Shown here: positions 43,720 to 52,677 of the stretch, piece by piece | Layout of the letters: the number at the start of each line of letters is the position of its first letter | Position numbering within the stretch: position 1 is the stretch's first letter | NCBI GenBank assembly: GCA_018240015.1 | Contig: JAFEGJ010000001.1 | Coordinates: 302,250 to 366,249 of the forward strand | Source of the DNA: Verrucomicrobiota bacterium | GTDB lineage: Bacteria > Chlamydiota > Chlamydiia > Chlamydiales > Rhabdochlamydiaceae | Direction: 5' to 3' | DNA: 64,000 nucleotides | Made by a program: the position numbers and the translations under genes | The notes under the pieces: generated by a model | What the model saw: the letters and a program-made list of their open reading frames with translations, nothing else | What the model was told of the DNA's origin: nothing | Database searches by the model: none

Positions 43720-46223
43720 TTAAAGTGCGGGCTCAGCACGCGCGCTAACTGCATCATATCGATGGGCTCTTTGCTTCCAAAAACCTTAGCTAGTTTGGCA
43801 TCAGGGACGATTTGTCGTTTGTTTTTGGGATTTTGTAGGTCGTGCTTTTTGATGTATTCCCAGACTTTTTTCGTCACTTGGGGACGGGACATCGGTTCTT
43901 CGCCAACGATTGCTTGGAGCTCTTTAGAAAGGGTATAGGCTGTTTGTGGAAAACCACCTTTCTTCCCTTTTTCGCCTTTGACTTTGGGTCGTTTGACGTA
44001 GGGGGTTTTGGGATGGTTGACGTACTTGGTGGCAAGGTCGTCGAGGTTGTTGACGATGACATCGCAGTCAGGATAGTTGGAGCAAGAGTAGAAGATTTTT
44101 CCAAAGCGCGAGCGGCGGGGGGATAATTTACCATCACAGCCGATGGCGACACAGGCAGGCATATCTTCGGGAGGTGTTTCGCCTTTTTTGGGAATATTGA
44201 CGATGCCTTTGCACGTGGGATAATCGGTGCACCCCAGGAAGGGACCAAAGCGGCCGAAGCGGAGTTTCATGGGCTGTTTGTGGCATTTGGGGCAGGGTTG
44301 GTCCCAATCAAAACCGGGAGCATACTCTTCTTTGTTGAAATCGAGAGCTTCGATGGGCGTCGTGAACTTACATTCGGGGTAGTTGGAGCATCCGTAGAAA
44401 TATTTGCTGCGCGACCAGATTTTTTGGAGTTTGTGTCCGCAATCGGGGCAGATGTGTTCTGTGAGGATTTTGGGAACGAAGGCCTCTTTCTCTGCATTTT
44501 CAACGCTGGGGATGAACTCTTTCCAAAATTCGGCGATGAGTTCTTTCCAAGGAATTTTATTCTCGGCGATGAGCTCGAGGTTGTCTTCCATCGTGGCTGT
44601 AAACGTGATGTCCATGATGAGGCGGAAATTATCTTCGAGCATGCGGGCGATCACGCGGCCGAGTTCAGTGGGATGCAGGGCGCCTTTTTCTTTAACCGTG
44701 TAGTCGCGGCTTTGGATCTTTTGCATGATCGTCGCATAGGTAGACGGTCTTCCGATGCCTGACTTTTCGAGCTCTTTAACGAGGGACGCCTCGGTAAAGC
44801 GTGGAGGAGGTTTGGTAAAGGATTGCTCGGGGGTCAGTGAAAGGAGTTGCAGCGGCTGATTTTCGGTGAGGGGGGGAAGCACGCGGGCTTCTTCTTCTTT
44901 TTCGTCTTGCTTTTCTTCGTAGGCCGCTAAAAATCCAGGAAATTTGATGGTCGATCCCGTTGCGCGGAAAAGGATATCTTTGTTGGTGGCGATATCGGCA
45001 GAGATCGTGTCGTAGATCGCAGGATTCATTTGCGAGGCGACGAACCGGCGCCAGATAAGGGTGTAGAGTTTGAGTTGGTCGGGCGTCAGATATTTTTGGA
45101 TTTTTTCAGGAGGGTATTCGAGGTGGGCAGGGCGTATGGCTTCGTGGGCATCTTGAGCGCTTTTCTTGGTCGAATATTGTTTGGGCTCATCGGGCACATA
45201 TTCTTTGCCGTAGGTTTTCGCGATGTGTTGGCGCGCTGCTTCGATCGATTCGGGAGCGCTACGCACAGAATCGGTACGCATGTAGGTAATAAGACCCTCA
45301 GAGCCTTCATCACCGAGCTCAACCCCTTCGTAGAGCGTTTGCGCGATGCTCATCGTACGCGTCGCAGAAAATCCAAAGTGGCGGCTTGCTTCTTGTTGGA
45401 GCGTGGAAGTGATAAAAGGCGGAGTGGGGTTGCGTTTTTTTTCTTTGCGATCGACGGATTCGATTTTGAATGCGGCGCCTTTGAGGCGATTCGTGATGTC
45501 GGTTGCTGTTTTCTCATTCGGGATTAAGTAATAGTCTTTCCCTTCAATTTTTTCTTTTTCGACTTTTTTTCCATCCACGGAATGGAGGAAAGCTGTGAAG
45601 GGTTTTTCTGACTTTTTGGTTTGTACTTCGGCGAAGATATTCCAATACTCGACGGGGATAAAGGCTTCGATCTCTTTTTCACGATCGACGACGAGCTTGA
45701 GGGCCACCGATTGCACACGTCCAGCGGAGAGGCCGCCGTCGCGACTTCCTTGCACACGCCGGGTCAGAATGGGAGAAATTTTATAGCCCACGATGCGGTC
45801 GAGCATACGTCTTGCTTGCTGGGCATCGACGAGCGCCTGGTCAATACTGCGGGGATGTTTGAGGGCTTCGAGAACGGCTTCTTTCGTGATGGCGTTGAAG
45901 GTTACGCGTTTAGATTTCGTGCCCTTGGGCAGAACGGATTGGATGTGCCAGGCGATCGCTTCTCCTTCGCGGTCAGGGTCGGGAGAGAGATAAACGACTT
46001 CGGCTTGCTTGGCGGCTTTCTTGAGCCGATCGATGACTTCTTGTTTTTCATCGAGAACAGCATATTGCGGCTCAAAATCATTTTCTAAGTCGATCCCAAA
46101 ACCTTTTTTGGGCAGGTCGCGGATATGGCCGAGCGACGACTCAAAAATGTAATTACTGCCCAAAAACTTTTTGAGAGTTTTGATCTTCGCGGGGGACTCA
46201 ACAATAATAAGAGCTTTTTTCAT
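43716..46223 (-). CDS. topA: DNA topoisomerase I with a C-terminal SWIB domain
   Basis: 835 aa. TOPRIM domain at the N-terminus (KALIIVESPAKIKTLKKFLG, YLSPDPDREGEAIAWHI), catalytic Tyr in GLITYMRTDSVRSAPE, ESGIGRPSTYA-like KSGIGRPSTYATIMQKI, then three C4 zinc ribbons (CPDCGHKL, CPKCHKQP, CVAIGCDG, each paired with CSNYPEC-type halves). The last ~75 residues are a SWIB domain (PQVTKKVWEYIKKHDLQNPK, MMQLARVLSPHFK), a eukaryotic chromatin-remodelling module fused to TopA in chlamydiae. It relaxes negative supercoils. The downstream polymerase-like gene overlaps by 4 nt. Confidence 0.97.
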   Translation of the reverse strand: MKKALIIVESPAKIKTLKKFLGSNYIFESSLGHIRDLPKKGFGIDLENDFEPQYAVLDEKQEVIDRLKKAAKQAEVVYLSPDPDREGEAIAWHIQSVLPKGTKSKRVTFNAITKEAVLEALKHPRSIDQALVDAQQARRMLDRIVGYKISPILTRRVQGSRDGGLSAGRVQSVALKLVVDREKEIEAFIPVEYWNIFAEVQTKKSEKPFTAFLHSVDGKKVEKEKIEGKDYYLIPNEKTATDITNRLKGAAFKIESVDRKEKKRNPTPPFITSTLQQEASRHFGFSATRTMSIAQTLYEGVELGDEGSEGLITYMRTDSVRSAPESIEAARQHIAKTYGKEYVPDEPKQYSTKKSAQDAHEAIRPAHLEYPPEKIQKYLTPDQLKLYTLIWRRFVASQMNPAIYDTISADIATNKDILFRATGSTIKFPGFLAAYEEKQDEKEEEARVLPPLTENQPLQLLSLTPEQSFTKPPPRFTEASLVKELEKSGIGRPSTYATIMQKIQSRDYTVKEKGALHPTELGRVIARMLEDNFRLIMDITFTATMEDNLELIAENKIPWKELIAEFWKEFIPSVENAEKEAFVPKILTEHICPDCGHKLQKIWSRSKYFYGCSNYPECKFTTPIEALDFNKEEYAPGFDWDQPCPKCHKQPMKLRFGRFGPFLGCTDYPTCKGIVNIPKKGETPPEDMPACVAIGCDGKLSPRRSRFGKIFYSCSNYPDCDVIVNNLDDLATKYVNHPKTPYVKRPKVKGEKGKKGGFPQTAYTLSKELQAIVGEEPMSRPQVTKKVWEYIKKHDLQNPKNKRQIVPDAKLAKVFGSKEPIDMMQLARVLSPHFK

Positions 46224-46258
46224 AATGATAGAGCTGGTTTGTAGGTTGATACCATCTT

Positions 46259-46287
46259 TTGACTATTTTGCACAAGTTGCTTACAAT
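46259..46287 (+). promoter_or_regulatory. Strong sigma-70-type promoter for the membrane glycosyltransferase operon
   Basis: TTGACT (46,259-46,264), exact 17-nt spacer, TACAAT (46,282-46,287), 20 nt before ATG 46,307. It sits in the divergent topA intergenic region and would drive the plus-strand genes to 52,621. It is among the best consensus matches in the window. Confidence 0.65.
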
Positions 46288-46306
46288 TGTTCTTGTCGGT
46301 TTGTCT

Positions 46307-48007
46307 ATGAAAATTTTTAAATGGTCGCTACTTTTGATCGCCGTTTTGGCGCTGGGTCACTTTGGTCCGAAGGCTTGGAAAGCCCGGGTCCAAAAGCCCC
46401 CTGTCGAAATTGCTTGGGAAGTGAAAGAGCAAAAATCTTTCGTCATCATTACCCCTTCTTATAACAATGCTAAATGGTGCGAAAAAAATCTCCGCAGCAT
46501 CTTAGACCAAAATTATGACCACTATCGGGTTATCTATATCGACGATGCGTCGACGGATGGGACCTATGAAAAGGTGGAGAAAATCATCCACGAATCAGGA
46601 CAAGCTCATCGTTTTACGCTCTTGCATAATGAGCGCAACCAAGGAGCCGCCGCTAATCTTTATAAAGCGATCCATATGTGCCAAGATCATGAGATCGCGG
46701 TTCTGGTAGATGGCGATGATCAGCTGGCGCACGAAGATGTTTTAAATAAACTCAACTCCACTTATGCGAACCCGGATGTGTGGGTTACGTATGGTAGCTA
46801 TGTCGAATATCCCAGTTACAAAAAGGGAGGGTGGGCCAAGCCTATACCCGCTTCCGTCCTCGAAAAAAATGAGGCGCGCAAGCATAAATGGGGAGCCTCT
46901 CATCTCAAGACTTTTTATGTCTCTCTTTTCAAACAGATATATGTTCAAGATTTGCTGTATGAAGGACGTTTTCTCGAATCATCCTCCGATGTAGCGATCA
47001 TGCTTCCCCTTATAGAAATGGCTGGCACGCATGCGCACTTCGTAAAGGATGTTTTGTATGTTTACAACCACTTAAATCCTCTCAACGATGACAAACTGCG
47101 CTGGCAAAAACAATTTGATATGGTCTCTTACATCCGTTCACTTCCTTCTTACCAGCCGATCGAAGAGCTGCCCCAAGAAGAGTACCATCGAGAGGGGGCT
47201 GATTTACTCGTTTTTTCTTATAACAGGCCGCTGCAGCTCTACGCCTTCTTGGAATCCGTTCAAACCTATGTGAAAGGGCTTGAAGAGGTTGTTGTACTTT
47301 ACCGGGCTGATCCGGCTTTTGCGGACGCCTATGAAAAAGTAAAAGTTGCTTTCCCCCAAGTTCGTTTTTGCGCGCAAGGTTCTAATCCCGCTAGCGATTT
47401 TAAACCACTCACTCTCGAGCTCATCCAAAGAGGATCCTCTCCTTACATCCTGATGGCCGTCGATGACATCGTCGTGAAAGATGCTGTAGATATTCAAGAG
47501 TGCACTGATGCGCTGAAAAAAACACACGGTTATGCTTTCTTTCTGCGCCTGGGAAAAACGATCGACTATTGCTATATGCAAAACAAGTCCGAAGACATTC
47601 CTCCCTCCATCGAACTTCAAAGCAACGTGTATGCTTGGCAATTTAAAATGGGGCAAAAAGACTGGCGTTATCTGCACAATATTGACATGACGATTTACCG
47701 CAAAGAGGACATCTTACCGCGGCTTCATAAACTAGAGTTCACTCATCCTACCTCTTTAGAATCCAAGTGGGCTCTTAAAGGTAACAAAAACATGGTGGGG
47801 CTTTATTTTGACGCTTCCAAAATCGTCAACGTTCCTCTCAACGTCGTACAAAATGCCGAAGCCAATCGCCACATGCAGAGTTATACGCCCGAAGAGCTAC
47901 TCAAGAAGTTTGAATCCGGTCTGAAAATCGACATCAAGCCCTTTCACCAAATCTCTAACCACTCGCTGCACATCGAGTCCGAAATCACCTTTGTGCCCAG
48001 GTCATGA
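46307..48007 (+). CDS. Membrane-anchored two-module glycosyltransferase (GT2 plus second GT-A-like module)
   Basis: 566 aa from ATG 46,307; an upstream in-frame TTG coincides with the -35 box and is rejected. One N-terminal anchor (IFKWSLLLIAVLALGHFGP) is followed by a GT2 module: SFVIITPSYNNAKWCEKNLR, YIDDASTDGTYEKVEKI and VLVDGDDQLAHEDVL (DXD). A second module starts near residue 285 (LLVFSYNRPLQLYAFLESVQ) and has its own acidic site (ILMAVDDIVVKDAV). Two catalytic-type modules behind an anchor recall eukaryotic Golgi enzymes or bifunctional synthases. Membrane orientation is unknown. The stop overlaps the first GT32 gene (ATGA). Confidence 0.82.
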   Translation: MKIFKWSLLLIAVLALGHFGPKAWKARVQKPPVEIAWEVKEQKSFVIITPSYNNAKWCEKNLRSILDQNYDHYRVIYIDDASTDGTYEKVEKIIHESGQAHRFTLLHNERNQGAAANLYKAIHMCQDHEIAVLVDGDDQLAHEDVLNKLNSTYANPDVWVTYGSYVEYPSYKKGGWAKPIPASVLEKNEARKHKWGASHLKTFYVSLFKQIYVQDLLYEGRFLESSSDVAIMLPLIEMAGTHAHFVKDVLYVYNHLNPLNDDKLRWQKQFDMVSYIRSLPSYQPIEELPQEEYHREGADLLVFSYNRPLQLYAFLESVQTYVKGLEEVVVLYRADPAFADAYEKVKVAFPQVRFCAQGSNPASDFKPLTLELIQRGSSPYILMAVDDIVVKDAVDIQECTDALKKTHGYAFFLRLGKTIDYCYMQNKSEDIPPSIELQSNVYAWQFKMGQKDWRYLHNIDMTIYRKEDILPRLHKLEFTHPTSLESKWALKGNKNMVGLYFDASKIVNVPLNVVQNAEANRHMQSYTPEELLKKFESGLKIDIKPFHQISNHSLHIESEITFVPRS

Positions 48008-49026
48008 GAAAACTGCTTCTTTCCTTTCTCATTTTTTCTCTATACGCCGGCGAGTTCGACCAAGAAATGGGAGCTGCTACCAAGCACTGGTCCCATGTGA
48101 AACAGACTCAAGACTTAACCGCCTTAAACAAATTTAGGGCTCTGTTCGAAGCTAATGCCCCTTATCGGTTTACCCAGGAAGGCCCGTTAAAAATCCCCCC
48201 TGTTGTCCATTTTATTTGGGTGGGCCCCAAACAATTCCCTGCCGAGTCGGTAGATAACATCCGGACATGGATGGCCAAAAATCCCACCTGGAAATTTAAA
48301 TTTTGGACAGATCGCGAGCGGCCTGCTCCCTGCCACGGCATGGAAGTTGTGGTCTTTAAGGAGTATCCTTTCAAGCTCGGAAAATATTATGAAGCGTCGG
48401 CCAACTGGGGCGAAAAGTCGGATATCCTTCGCTATGAAATTCTTTTTTATGAGGGAGGCACCTATGTCGACCACGATGCCAACTGCCTCATCTCCTTTGA
48501 TGGTATCCACAGAGCCTATGATTTTTACTGCGGTCTCGAAGTTCCTCACCCGCCAGTCGATGGTTTAAATGTCACCGCAGGCATGGGCGTCCTCGGAGCT
48601 CGCCCGGGGCATCCTGTGATCCAGCGCGTTATAGATCTCATCGGAGGAAGATGGGAGGAGCTAGCTTTAAAATATCCGGGGGATGATGGATTTTCTCGCA
48701 CACAAATCGTGATGGAGCGCACCTATCTGCCCCTAACGCTTGCGCTAAGGGGCCCATTAAGTGAGAATGGCAATCGGGATATCGTGTTTCCAGCCTCTTA
48801 TTTCTTTGCCAAACCTGACCTCAAACCCATTTATTCCAAACATTTTTTTGCTAATGCTTGGGCAGGAAATGAGAAAAAACAGCAATCGTTTGAAAAGCAA
48901 ATCACTCACAACCTAGAGGAAATTCAAAAAAAGTTTGATCGGATGCTCATTCTCATTGGGTTAATGACTGCTTTTAATTTGCTTCTTTTGGGATTTTCTC
49001 TAAAATATATGGTTAGAAAAACATGA
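48004..49026 (+). CDS. GT32-type glycosyltransferase with signal peptide and C-terminal membrane helix
   Basis: 340 aa. N-terminal signal (RKLLLSFLIFSLYAGEFDQ), then the GT32/OCH1-like 'DXD sugar-binding' core: IPPVVHFIWVGPKQFPAESV, FKFWTDRERPAP, EKSDILRYEILFYEGGTYVD and the metal motif DHDAN (Asp156, Asp158). AGMGVLGARPGHPVIQRVI follows. A C-terminal helix (RMLILIGLMTAFNLLLLGFS) and basic tail end the protein, so the catalytic domain should face the side opposite the cytoplasm. GT32 enzymes include eukaryotic alpha-1,6-mannosyltransferases. It has a tandem paralogue next to it (ATGA overlap). Confidence 0.88.
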   Translation: MRKLLLSFLIFSLYAGEFDQEMGAATKHWSHVKQTQDLTALNKFRALFEANAPYRFTQEGPLKIPPVVHFIWVGPKQFPAESVDNIRTWMAKNPTWKFKFWTDRERPAPCHGMEVVVFKEYPFKLGKYYEASANWGEKSDILRYEILFYEGGTYVDHDANCLISFDGIHRAYDFYCGLEVPHPPVDGLNVTAGMGVLGARPGHPVIQRVIDLIGGRWEELALKYPGDDGFSRTQIVMERTYLPLTLALRGPLSENGNRDIVFPASYFFAKPDLKPIYSKHFFANAWAGNEKKQQSFEKQITHNLEEIQKKFDRMLILIGLMTAFNLLLLGFSLKYMVRKT

Positions 49027-50081
49027 AAAGATTTTTTATTTTTTTAGCACTTTTGCCTCTGATGTTTGCCTGTTCCAAAAAGAAAGATGAAAAGGGCAAG
49101 GCCGACTTTGAAACCCTCATGGGCAGGGAAACAGAGCGGTGGCAATTTGTCCAAACTCCTGAAGATTTTGAAAATCTCGCTTTTTTCAAAAAAATCTACG
49201 AGCAAACACTCCCTCTTCTCGAAGAACAAAGCACAGTGCAGCGCATCCCCAAAACCATCCATTTTATCTGGATTGGTCCCAAGCCTTTTCCCAGAGAATC
49301 GATTGAAAATGTCCGCTCTTGGATTGCTAAACATCCTGATTGGACATTCAAATTTTGGACCGACCGCGATCGTCCGGTTCCCCATCCGAAGATGCAAAAA
49401 TGTTTCATCCAAGATCTCAAGTTTGCACACCTCTTTGATTGCTACAACAAGTCCGATAATTATGGCGAAAAATCCGATGTTTTGCGCTACGAGATCCTCA
49501 ATGCCGAAGGCGGGGTCTATGTCGATCACGACGTTAAATGCTTCAAGTCGTTCCAACCCCTCAATTCCAACCTCGACCTCTATATCGGCATGGAAATGCC
49601 TTATAAAACGGCTCTGAGCTCCTCGGTTCTTCCCACCAACAACATCGTCGCATCCAAGGCGGGACATCCGATCTTAGAGCGATGCATGCAGTGGCTGGCT
49701 CAAAAATGGGACCAGCTCGATCGCGACTATCCAGGCAAAGACCGCGACGCGGTGATCAATCGCGTGGCCCATCGCACCTTTTTGGCTCTAGGCGAGTCTT
49801 TCAAAGAGATGGCAGGCAAAAATGGCAACCGCGATGTAGCGTTCCCCGCATTTTATTTCAATGCTCCTAGAGACGATCTAGCGATTTACTCGCGCCACCT
49901 CTACGGCGGGACATGGTTTGAGAACGAAAATCCCTTCGAAAAAATGGTGCGCGAGCGCCTCATGAAGATCACGAAGAAGACCAATAAAATCCTCTTATTT
50001 TTTGGAGTAGTCACTTTCCTCAATGTCATCGGATTTACACTCTTCTACCTTAAGTACCGAAAGTCTTTGCGCCGCGCTTAG
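49023..50081 (+). CDS. GT32-type glycosyltransferase lipoprotein with C-terminal membrane helix
   Basis: 352 aa and clearly a tandem duplicate of the preceding gene: IPKTIHFIWIGPKPFPRESI, FKFWTDRDRPVPHPKM, GEKSDVLRYEILNAEGGVYV and DHDVK (Asp168, Asp170). Unlike its twin it carries a lipobox (LMFAC, Cys17), so it would be lipid-anchored at the N-terminus and also has a C-terminal helix (KILLFFGVVTFLNVIGFTLF) with a basic tail. Double anchoring of a nucleotide-sugar enzyme outside the cytoplasm is unusual. The 3' end is overlapped by the HEAVH protein gene by 59 nt. Confidence 0.88.
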   Translation: MKRFFIFLALLPLMFACSKKKDEKGKADFETLMGRETERWQFVQTPEDFENLAFFKKIYEQTLPLLEEQSTVQRIPKTIHFIWIGPKPFPRESIENVRSWIAKHPDWTFKFWTDRDRPVPHPKMQKCFIQDLKFAHLFDCYNKSDNYGEKSDVLRYEILNAEGGVYVDHDVKCFKSFQPLNSNLDLYIGMEMPYKTALSSSVLPTNNIVASKAGHPILERCMQWLAQKWDQLDRDYPGKDRDAVINRVAHRTFLALGESFKEMAGKNGNRDVAFPAFYFNAPRDDLAIYSRHLYGGTWFENENPFEKMVRERLMKITKKTNKILLFFGVVTFLNVIGFTLFYLKYRKSLRRA

Positions 50082-50730
50082 AAAAGGTTTTCTTCCAGGA
50101 CCCAGCGAGACTGAAGAAGAATTTATCGAGCGCATGCAAAAGTCTGAGTCTTCCCATGCGTCGGCTTGGGACCAGGCCAACGCTGTCTTAGAGCCCTTGA
50201 TGGGCTTTACCATCGACTGGGTCCCCGTTCAGAAAGCTAAACGTCTTTTCTTTTGGGAAGGTGGAGCAACGTGGATTGCAGAAGATGGCGCGGCCATCAT
50301 CGAACTGAAAAGCTGGGGCTACAAGCCGACGGAGATTCTCGTGCATGAAGCGGTTCATATTCTGCGCTGCAAATTTCAAGAACCCCGTTTTGAAGAGCAC
50401 CTGGCTTATGCTACCTCTTCTAAACCCTGGCGGCGTGTTTTAGGCCCTCTCTTTCGAGCACCCAAAGAAACCATCCTCTTTTTGCTAGCTCTTCTTCTTG
50501 GCCTTTACGAGCCTCTGTGGATGCTTCCTGTAGTTACCTTTTTTAGTGCACGCCTCATGATCGAGAGAAGAATTTTTCAGCGGTGCGTGAAGAAAGTGGG
50601 TTTGCGCCTTACTGCTGGTTTGACCGATAAAGAAATAGCTCGTTTTTCCCGCATGTCTTCACAGCAGATACACACTTATATGAACGAACAAACTAGTCTG
50701 CGTTGGCAGACGCTAAGGGGGATCATTTGA
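50023..50730 (+). CDS. Membrane metalloprotease-like protein with HEAVH motif
   Basis: 235 aa. A zinc-peptidase signature is visible: HEAVH at 108-112 in TEILVHEAVHILRCKF, with a candidate third ligand 12 residues later (Glu124/125 in RFEEHLAYA), the HExxH...E order of gluzincin-like peptidases. Two hydrophobic helices follow (ETILFLLALLLGLYEPLWML, VVTFFSARLM). No signal peptide. No family named with confidence. The start at 50,023 overlaps the GT32 gene by 59 nt; the next in-frame Met (about 50,134) would keep the motif. It lies between glycosyltransferase genes in the operon, so a maturation role is possible. Confidence 0.65.
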   Translation: MSSDLHSSTLSTESLCAALRKGFLPGPSETEEEFIERMQKSESSHASAWDQANAVLEPLMGFTIDWVPVQKAKRLFFWEGGATWIAEDGAAIIELKSWGYKPTEILVHEAVHILRCKFQEPRFEEHLAYATSSKPWRRVLGPLFRAPKETILFLLALLLGLYEPLWMLPVVTFFSARLMIERRIFQRCVKKVGLRLTAGLTDKEIARFSRMSSQQIHTYMNEQTSLRWQTLRGII

Positions 50731-51605
50731 AGCGTATTTTATTTATTTTAGCAGCATGCTTGCCGATTTTTATTCTGCTATGGGCCTCTCCACCTCCCAA
50801 GTATTACCTTTCGGCGGGTGCGATCTTTCGGAATGAAGCGAGATTTTTAAAAGAGTGGATTGAGTACCATCGCATGATTGGGGTCGAGCATTTTTATCTC
50901 TATAACAACCTCAGTGAAGATGATTACCACGCCGTTTTAGATCCTTATATCAAAGAAGGAGTTGTAGAGTTATTCGAATGGCCTCACCAAGCAAAAAAGC
51001 ATAAACATTGGAACAAAATTCAATGCGGCGCCTATTGGGATTTAGTCCAAAAAAAGAAACACGAAACATTTTGGCTCGCAATTATAGATACAGACGAGTT
51101 CATTGTGCCTACAGAAACGCACGATCTTCGCACTTTCCTCAAAGGGTATGAAAAATACGGAGGGCTCGGCATCAATTGGCAACATTACGGTAATACCGGG
51201 CTAACCGAGCTGAAAGAAAATCAAACGTTAATCGGAAGTTTAACAAAAAAAGCTCCCACAGATTATTATAGAAACAAGTTTGTTAAATCCATAGTTCAGC
51301 CCAAGCTTGTTGAAAAGATTACACAGCCCCATTACTGCCGTTATAAAAAACCTTACTACCATGTTACGGAAAACAAAGTTCCCTTTCCTCGAAAAAGTCT
51401 ATCGGAGACTGTGAGTGTTGAGAAAATTCGTATCAATCACTACATTTACCGTGATGAAAAATTCTTCTACACCGAAAAAAGAAGACGTGTTGCCGATTGG
51501 TTCCCCACCGCGGCTCCGCTCGAAATGAACCCTGAATATGTGGCTCTTGAAGATAAGGTCATCTTCCCGTTTATTCCAGAGCTTGAGGGACGACTAAAAA
51601 AATAA
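50727..51605 (+). CDS. GT92-type glycosyltransferase with N-terminal membrane anchor
   Basis: 292 aa from TTG 50,727, chosen because AAGGGGG is 6-7 nt upstream; it overlaps the previous stop. The anchor (KRILFILAACLPIFILLWAS) is followed by the GT92/DUF23 pattern: AGAIFRNEARFLKEWIEYHR, GVEHFYLYNNLSEDDY, the metal motif DTDEF at 121-125 in WLAIIDTDEFIVP, GLGINWQHYGNTG and a basic C-terminal region with KIRINHYIYRDEKFFYTEKR. GT92 enzymes are known mostly from animals and plants as type II Golgi proteins, and this has the same short tail-anchor-catalytic layout. Confidence 0.88.
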   Translation: MKRILFILAACLPIFILLWASPPPKYYLSAGAIFRNEARFLKEWIEYHRMIGVEHFYLYNNLSEDDYHAVLDPYIKEGVVELFEWPHQAKKHKHWNKIQCGAYWDLVQKKKHETFWLAIIDTDEFIVPTETHDLRTFLKGYEKYGGLGINWQHYGNTGLTELKENQTLIGSLTKKAPTDYYRNKFVKSIVQPKLVEKITQPHYCRYKKPYYHVTENKVPFPRKSLSETVSVEKIRINHYIYRDEKFFYTEKRRRVADWFPTAAPLEMNPEYVALEDKVIFPFIPELEGRLKK

Positions 51606-52621
51606 TGAATCACATTCGTGTCACGTATTTGCTTATCGGTGCCAACATCGTCATTTTCCTGGCGATGGTAGCCTCCGGTGTCTCCTTTTTCTTTCCCGGT
51701 GCGGAGGAGATTCTCAAATGGGGCGGCTGCACAAGTAAAGCCCTTTTACATGGAGAGCCTTGGAGACTTATCTCCTCGATGTTTTTGCATTTTGGGATCA
51801 TCCATCTTGTCATGAACATGTACGTCTTGTACGACTGTGGTTCGCGCCTCGAACCTCTCATTGGAAAGATCCGTTTCTTAGCTATCTATTTGGCTTCAGG
51901 AGTTTTTGGAAGTTTAACGAGCCAATTAGTTCATTTGCACGCGCAAAATACGGTCGAAGCAGGAGCTTCCGGTGCTGTGTTTGGCATCGTTGGAGCTTTA
52001 TTTGCCTTTCACATCACACTACTTCCTGAAGAAACACATTTTGAGAGCTTTAAAAAGTTTTTCACCTTTGTGGGTATCAATCTCTTGTACGGAATGAAAT
52101 CCGCCAATGTGGGCGTCGCGGCTCATATCGGAGGAGCTGTGAGCGGGATTCTACTCGGATTTGCCTTTTATCCTTCGATGACCATCAAGGAAAAGCCCTA
52201 CATCAAACCTTTGACGGTCTTTTTGGTTACCTTTTTAACATTTTTTGCTTCGATGAAAACTCTGGACATCATGAAAAGCTCAGATGTCTTTCCATTTAAC
52301 GCATTAGTGGAAGAAATAGATCTCATTAGAGAAGATATCGTAAAACTCCAGGAACAAATAGCCTCTCAGCCGCCGGAATTTTTTGAATCCAAGATCTTGC
52401 CTCAGTGGGACAAAATTGACTCGCTTGCTCAAAAGACAAAGGACTTTCGTCTTTATGGTAAAAAAGCGGAGCATCGCGATTATGTGGTGCAGTGGGTGAC
52501 ACTCCACCGACGAAAATATCACCTTTGTGCTAGGGCAATAAGAGAAGGGACTGCTGCCTACGATCAAAAAATCCTCGCAATCAATAAAGAGATTGAAGAG
52601 CTTACCAATCGCTATCAGTAA
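51605..52621 (+). CDS. Rhomboid-family intramembrane serine protease
   Basis: 338 aa. Six-helix rhomboid core: HLVMNMYVLYDCG (helix 2 His/Asn), catalytic Ser122 in GASGAVFGIVGALFAF and catalytic His174 in GVAAHIGGAVSGILLGFAF. The ~110-residue C-terminal soluble tail after the core is helical (EEIDLIREDIVKLQEQIA) and unassigned. It cleaves membrane-spanning substrates within the bilayer. Its place as the last gene of an operon of membrane-anchored glycosyltransferases (TAATG overlap) suggests it could release them or their targets from the membrane. Confidence 0.9.
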   Translation: MNHIRVTYLLIGANIVIFLAMVASGVSFFFPGAEEILKWGGCTSKALLHGEPWRLISSMFLHFGIIHLVMNMYVLYDCGSRLEPLIGKIRFLAIYLASGVFGSLTSQLVHLHAQNTVEAGASGAVFGIVGALFAFHITLLPEETHFESFKKFFTFVGINLLYGMKSANVGVAAHIGGAVSGILLGFAFYPSMTIKEKPYIKPLTVFLVTFLTFFASMKTLDIMKSSDVFPFNALVEEIDLIREDIVKLQEQIASQPPEFFESKILPQWDKIDSLAQKTKDFRLYGKKAEHRDYVVQWVTLHRRKYHLCARAIREGTAAYDQKILAINKEIEELTNRYQ

Positions 52622-52677
52622 AGTTGATTAAAATGGTCAACATGGGTGAAAATACTTTCCTCTAAAAGGAGGTTTTT

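Noticed and set aside
49044-49667. Open frame of 207 codons on the minus strand opposite the second GT32 gene
   Set aside because: Antisense to a well-supported enzyme, no start signals, sequence without domain pattern.
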